Positions 60,520 to 64,000 of a DNA stretch of 64,000 nt are shown piece by piece. The DNA is from Phycisphaeraceae bacterium. GTDB taxonomy: Bacteria; Planctomycetota; Phycisphaerae; Phycisphaerales; UBA1924. Every line of letters begins with the position of its first letter. Position 1 is the first letter of the stretch. Under the pieces are notes generated by a model. That model was given only the letters and a program-made list of their open reading frames with translations. It was not told where the DNA came from and made no database searches. The position numbers and the translations under genes are program-made. The stretch spans positions 1,488,001 through 1,552,000 of the forward strand of contig JACKHC010000001.1 in NCBI GenBank assembly GCA_020639235.1, given 5' to 3'.

Positions 60520-61286
60520 TGCGGACCGTGTGGACGATCATCTCGGTGTTGGCGCTTGCGAATCTCCTGGCGATGGCGGGGTTTGTCGGATGGCTCGGCA
60601 TGTCAGATCGGTTGAGCAAGGACCGAATTGAGCAGGTTCGCGCCGTCTTTGCGCCGACGAATGCGCAGCAACAGATCGATACCACCAAGGCGAACGCGGA
60701 GGCGGAAGCGGCGGAGGCCCAGGCGAAAGAAGATGCTCGCGTCGGCCAGATGCCGATGCCCGCGGACGATCGCACCAGCACCCTTGCCGAGTTGGAGGCG
60801 ATCGCGAACATGCGTGTGGCGCGGGCGGAGGGGGAAGCGAAGCGGATGCGCGAGGCGCTGGAACTCTCCTGGGAGGAGCTCAAGCGCGAGCGGGCGAAGT
60901 TGGAGCGTGAGCGGAACGCGTTCGATGAGATGCGCCGCGGCCTCGCCGAGACGGAGGGCGCCGAGCAGTTCCAAAAGGCCGTGGCGCTTTACGAGTCGCT
61001 CGGAGCGGACGCGGCGTCGAACCTCTTCCGGCAGATACTCGACGATCGTGGGCGCAGCCGCGATGAGAACATTCGGACGGTGGCGGCGTACCTCAACGCG
61101 ATGAAGTCGCGCACGGCGGCGCAGGTGATCAAGCAGTTCGAAGCGTCGGACCCGGCCATGGCAGCCGTTTTGCTGGAGAGCATTCGCTCGCTCGGTGTGG
61201 ATGCCGGGCGTGACACGGGAACCGATGCCGATGCTCGTCCGAACGCCACCGCTGAACTTGGCTCCTCCGGTCCAGGCACCCCCTGA
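60519..61286 (+). CDS. MotE-like/MgtE_N-domain protein in the flagellar operon
   Basis: 255 residues. One N-terminal membrane helix (TIISVLALANLLAMAGFVGWLGM), a long coiled coil (about 55-145) rich in Ala, Glu and Arg, then a helical domain: FQKAVALYESLGADAASNLFRQILDDRG ... TVAAYLNAMKSRTAAQVIKQFEASDPAMAAVLLESIRSLG. This repeats the MgtE_N-like pattern of MotE, a chaperone that brings stator protein MotC to its site in Alphaproteobacteria. Position between fliJ and fliK is the same as in other MotE-type genes. Extends beneath the start of fliK. Confidence 0.75.
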   Translation: MRTVWTIISVLALANLLAMAGFVGWLGMSDRLSKDRIEQVRAVFAPTNAQQQIDTTKANAEAEAAEAQAKEDARVGQMPMPADDRTSTLAELEAIANMRVARAEGEAKRMREALELSWEELKRERAKLERERNAFDEMRRGLAETEGAEQFQKAVALYESLGADAASNLFRQILDDRGRSRDENIRTVAAYLNAMKSRTAAQVIKQFEASDPAMAAVLLESIRSLGVDAGRDTGTDADARPNATAELGSSGPGTP

Positions 61287-62664
61287 GCCCAAGGCCGCTC
61301 GTCGACTTGAGGCAGTCGATCATCCCGGGGCGCCGAGCGAGTTCGGGCGGGTGTACGAGAGGGCGTCTTCGCGCCCACGCGCAATGGACGCCACCGGAGC
61401 GCAGGACACTGCGGATGGGAGCGCAGGACCTGCTGAGGGGGCTCAGCGGTCGGTAGAAATCGATGACAGCGTGGGTGCGGAGGTCATCGAACAGGGCGCT
61501 ACCAACGACGCGGACGCGGGCGACGAGGTCGGGCGCCAGCGGGAGAACTCGGACGACGAGCAATCTGACGAAGACTCGACAGATCGTGAAGCGGAACTGA
61601 GTCGAGAGGGCGCGGTAGCGCCGGCGTCCGCGGCCAATGCGCATGAGAGTTCCGCCAGGACTGGATCTTCACCGATCGGTGAACACAGCGAGAGCGGTGC
61701 GACCGAGCGCGACATGCGCTCTGCGGCGGTCAGGATCGATGATCAGGAGTCGCGCCTGAGGCCGGCACCGGGCGCCAAGCCGATGGAAGCTCGCGCTGAA
61801 GCGGCTGCGGCGGATGCGGAGTCGGGCGATGCGGCGCCACAGGACGGGGGCGAGCCGTTCGGCGCGGGCACGGAAGACGCCGGGAGTCGTGATCGACCTC
61901 AATCGAGACACGCTTCCGATGCTCTGATCGGAGGCGAACGCACTGTCCCTGACGATCTAGCGGGGGCTGCGCGTCGTGACTCGGCGGACCCGGTACACAA
62001 ACTGGCGGCCGCGCTCGAGGGGCCCGGAATCTCTCCCGATGCCGGCAACAATGCCGGGTCGACGCTGCTTCAGTTGGAAGCCGAAGCTCCTGCCGCGGCC
62101 AAACTGGGCGGACCATTGGCGGGTAAGCCCGTCAATGTCGGCGCATCGCATGGGCAAGTGTCTCAGGGCTCGGCTGACGCGGAGGCGGGGTTCGGCGCGG
62201 GCGTGTCGCGCGGGCTGGCCGCGGCGCTGCAGCAGAAGGGCGGTTCGCTCACGATACGGCTGTCCCCGGCGTCGCTCGGGTCGCTCCGGATCGAGATGAC
62301 GCTCGGCGAAGGCCAGGTCTCGGTTCGTATGGAGACACTCAACGAGCAGGCGCAGCAGATGCTGATGCGGTCGATGCCCATGCTCAAGGACTCGCTCGAG
62401 AGCAAGGGCCTGACGGTGCGAGATATCCAGGTGACGCCGACACTTCACCAGGCGAGCGGAGCGCACCAGAGCGCCGACACGCGTCAGCAGTCTCAGCACG
62501 ATCAGCATGCGTGGGATGAAGGGCGCGGAGACGGGGATCAGCCGGGTGGCGGCGGGCGCGAGGGCGAGGGCGGCGCTCGGCGTGATGGTCGTGACGGCTC
62601 GGACGATCTGAGCGAGCAGTGGTTCGAACAAAGGTTACGGATGACGCTCAACGCGGTCGCGTGA
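61225..62664 (+). CDS. fliK: flagellar hook-length control protein FliK
   Basis: 479 residues from ATG 61225; ATG 61231 and an earlier GTG at 61195 are alternatives, so the start is uncertain and the gene overlaps the MotE-like gene by about 60 bases. The first ~330 residues are low-complexity, acidic and Ala/Gly/Ser-rich, the ruler-like part. The C-terminal domain LTIRLSPASLGSLRIEMTLGEGQVSVRMETLNEQAQQMLMRSMPMLKDSLESKGLTVRDIQV is the FliK substrate-switch domain with the LxPxxLGxxxI motif. A Gly/Asp/His-rich tail follows. Confidence 0.9.
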   Translation: MPMLVRTPPLNLAPPVQAPPEPKAARRLEAVDHPGAPSEFGRVYERASSRPRAMDATGAQDTADGSAGPAEGAQRSVEIDDSVGAEVIEQGATNDADAGDEVGRQRENSDDEQSDEDSTDREAELSREGAVAPASAANAHESSARTGSSPIGEHSESGATERDMRSAAVRIDDQESRLRPAPGAKPMEARAEAAAADAESGDAAPQDGGEPFGAGTEDAGSRDRPQSRHASDALIGGERTVPDDLAGAARRDSADPVHKLAAALEGPGISPDAGNNAGSTLLQLEAEAPAAAKLGGPLAGKPVNVGASHGQVSQGSADAEAGFGAGVSRGLAAALQQKGGSLTIRLSPASLGSLRIEMTLGEGQVSVRMETLNEQAQQMLMRSMPMLKDSLESKGLTVRDIQVTPTLHQASGAHQSADTRQQSQHDQHAWDEGRGDGDQPGGGGREGEGGARRDGRDGSDDLSEQWFEQRLRMTLNAVA

Positions 62665-62680
62665 GCGGGGAGAAGTTGCC

Positions 62681-63301
62681 ATGTCAGCGATTTCGGGTCA
62701 GTTGACGAGTTCGGGGAGCGGTTCGGCGACACAGGCCTTCGAGGCGTTGTCGAGTCAGGACTTCCTGGAGGTCATCTTCACGGAACTGACGGCGCAGAAC
62801 CCGCTCGAGCCGAACGACACCAAAGATCTCCTCAATCAGATCGCGACGATTCGCTCGATCGAGTCGGATCTGCAGCTGGCGGACAAGCTCGAGAACATGC
62901 TCCGGCGCAGCGAGATCACATCCGCGAGTTCGATGGTCGGGAAGTTCATCACGGGCACGACCGACAACGGCGTTGACGCGATCGGATTCGTTGACTCTGT
63001 TTCGATCACGCGAGAGGGCATCCGGATGAACCTCAGCGACGGGTCGTCGGTCGCGCTCTCGAACGTGCAGGAGATCATCGATACGGCCCTGCTCGGGCCG
63101 GCGCAGGAGCCGGGTGCGGGCGAGACGCCCGAGCCGGTGCTCGACCAGAACGGCGATGGCGAAGTGAATACGGATGACTTGAACTTCGTGCTCGCGCACA
63201 TCGGCCAATCGGTGACGCCCGGCACTCTGGGCGATGTCGATGGCAACGGTGTTGTGAACGAGGACGATGCGGCAGCGATCAACGAAGCCCTCGGCGGGTA
63301 G
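62681..63301 (+). CDS. flgD: flagellar hook-cap protein FlgD fused to a dockerin/EF-hand-like calcium module
   Basis: 206 residues, GGGAGAAG upstream. The FlgD N-terminal signature is FLEVIFTELTAQNPLEPNDTKDLLNQIATIRSIESDLQL (29-67). SSMVGKFITG ... GFVDSVSITREGIRMNLSDGSSVALSNVQEI (83-132) is the Tudor-like part. Instead of an Ig-like domain, residues 155-206 hold two EF-hand-type loops: D155-N157-D159-N163-D166, then D185-D187-N189-N193-D196, each followed by a helix (DDLNFVLAHIG; EDDAAAINEAL). Both ligand sets are complete. Role: scaffold for hook polymerisation. Calcium binding is inferred. Confidence 0.9.
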   Translation: MSAISGQLTSSGSGSATQAFEALSSQDFLEVIFTELTAQNPLEPNDTKDLLNQIATIRSIESDLQLADKLENMLRRSEITSASSMVGKFITGTTDNGVDAIGFVDSVSITREGIRMNLSDGSSVALSNVQEIIDTALLGPAQEPGAGETPEPVLDQNGDGEVNTDDLNFVLAHIGQSVTPGTLGDVDGNGVVNEDDAAAINEALGG

Positions 63302-63319
63302 CGGCACCGGAGCGGCGTT

Positions 63320-63826
63320 GTGATCGGATCCACCGACCTATTGCGGAAACTCGCGTCCGGCGTGCAGCCCGACGGGACTCACCGGATTTCGGCGCCGGAG
63401 GCGATCGAGCGCGAGCGCTTCGAGGGTTTGCTGGCGCGGATACGCGACGGCGGGTTGGGGAGTGGTCGGCCCGTTCGGCTTTCTGGCGACGCATCGATCG
63501 AACTCGATGACGAGCAGACGTCGCGCCTCTCGGACGCGATCGATGCGGCGCAGGCCGCGGGCTACGAACGCCTGCTTGCGTGTATCGATCAGCATGTTCT
63601 GCGCGTGGATGTCGCGCAGCGGGAGGCAAATCCCATTGAGAGCGGTGCAGATAGCGGGTTGCTGACGGGCTTTGACGCGGCGGTGGTGATATCAAAGGAG
63701 CCCGAGGATGTGCCGCGGGTCGTTCAGCGTCCGAGCGGCTTGCGGAATGCGGCGCTCGGGGAGTTGCTGGCACGGGATGTGCGTAGCGGAGAGGTCGCGG
63801 CGACGAATCCTCGGGCCGCGGAATGA
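63320..63826 (+). CDS. flagellar operon protein (TIGR02530-like)
   Basis: 168 residues from GTG 63320. The central part (VRLSGDASIELDDEQTSRLSDAIDAAQAAGYERLLACIDQHVLRVDVAQREANPI ... GFDAAVVI) follows the pattern of a small protein found between flgD and flgE in Firmicutes: a helix pair, AxxAxxxGxxxxLxxxxxxxxxVxVxxR, then a strand with V. Role unknown in known cases. The C-terminal ~40 residues are extra. The position between flgD and flgE supports the match. Confidence 0.65.
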   Translation: MIGSTDLLRKLASGVQPDGTHRISAPEAIERERFEGLLARIRDGGLGSGRPVRLSGDASIELDDEQTSRLSDAIDAAQAAGYERLLACIDQHVLRVDVAQREANPIESGADSGLLTGFDAAVVISKEPEDVPRVVQRPSGLRNAALGELLARDVRSGEVAATNPRAAE

Positions 63827-63848
63827 ACGGCAGTAAAGGAGAGCCGGG

Positions 63849-64000
63849 ATGGCTTCAACGGGCGCATTGTTTACCGGGTTGAGCGGCCTGAGCACGCACG
63901 CCAGACGCCTCGAGGTGATCGGCAACAACATCGCCAACGTCTCGACCACGGCGTACAAGTCGAACCGGATGCTCTTCGCGTCGGGGATCAATCGCAACTT
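63849..64000 (+). CDS. flgE: flagellar hook protein FlgE, 3' truncated by the window
   Basis: Only the first 50 codons are present: MASTGALFTGLSGLSTHARRLEVIGNNIANVSTTAYKSNRMLFASGINRN. This N-terminal rod/hook motif (SGLxxxxxRLxVIGNNIANxxTxxYKxxR) is shared by FlgE, FlgF and FlgG. FlgE is preferred because the gene follows flgD. AAAGGAG is 6-7 bases before the ATG. Confidence 0.85.
   Translation, partial: MASTGALFTGLSGLSTHARRLEVIGNNIANVSTTAYKSNRMLFASGINRN

Overview
The window is GC-rich and gene-dense. It looks like chromosome of a planctomycete, most likely class Phycisphaerae. The signs are: secreted proteins ending in a dockerin-like VDVDDLNxVLxxFG helix plus a penultimate Cys; short membrane proteins ending in a CxxCxYPMxGLP...CPECGER zinc ribbon; type II pseudopilin-like proteins with an FTLxExLVV N-terminus; a PEP-CTERM-like tail; a divergent RNase HII; and an rsmH-ftsL-ftsI remnant of the division cluster. 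The lineage is inferred from protein signatures; no rRNA gene is present. I see no insertion sequence, phage, CRISPR array or clear pseudogene.

Layout. 1-4.7 kb: end of an M28 peptidase, dtd, a PEP-CTERM-like secreted protein, a 3-hydroxyacyl-CoA dehydrogenase and recA. 4.9-8.6 kb: tRNA-Leu, a pseudopilin, an RNase HII-like nuclease and ribD. 8.6-13.9 kb (minus strand): a Gld-like ABC exporter operon (ATPase, permease, GldG-like and DUF4340 proteins). 14-20 kb: a GAF/receiver regulator, prmC, lipB, a Skp-like chaperone, an SppA-like protease and a 48-residue ORF with its own terminator. 20.2-25.8 kb: rsmH, a LysM protein, a short FtsL-like protein, ftsI, then two tandem-duplicated zinc-ribbon membrane proteins. 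26-36 kb: three secreted dockerin-like proteins, a DadA-like oxidase, a DUF1573/MauE-thioredoxin pair and a NapH-type ferredoxin fused to TPRs. 36-45 kb: a TauE-like permease, a penicillin-acylase-like hydrolase, tRNA-Val, -Thr and -Tyr, two acetyltransferases, a YbjQ-like protein, an SDR epimerase, a second pseudopilin and an FTCD_C protein. 45-50.8 kb: an envelope cluster (zinc ribbon, lipoprotein, RDD protein, large TPR protein).

50.9-64 kb is a flagellar block, all on the plus strand: FlgN-like chaperone, cytoplasmic sensor kinase, NtrC-type sigma54 activator, flgB, flgC, fliE, fliF, fliG, fliH, fliI, fliJ, a MotE-like protein, fliK, flgD, a flagellar-operon protein and the start of flgE. 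The order resembles the fla/che operon of Firmicutes. A GG-N10-GC sigma54 site directly after the activator gene suggests that the two-component pair switches on the structural genes.

The most unusual observation is the flagellar hook-cap protein FlgD, whose C-terminus is a two-loop dockerin/EF-hand-like calcium module with complete ligand sets. The same kind of module, in degenerate Cys-bracketed form, ends three unrelated secreted proteins in the window.
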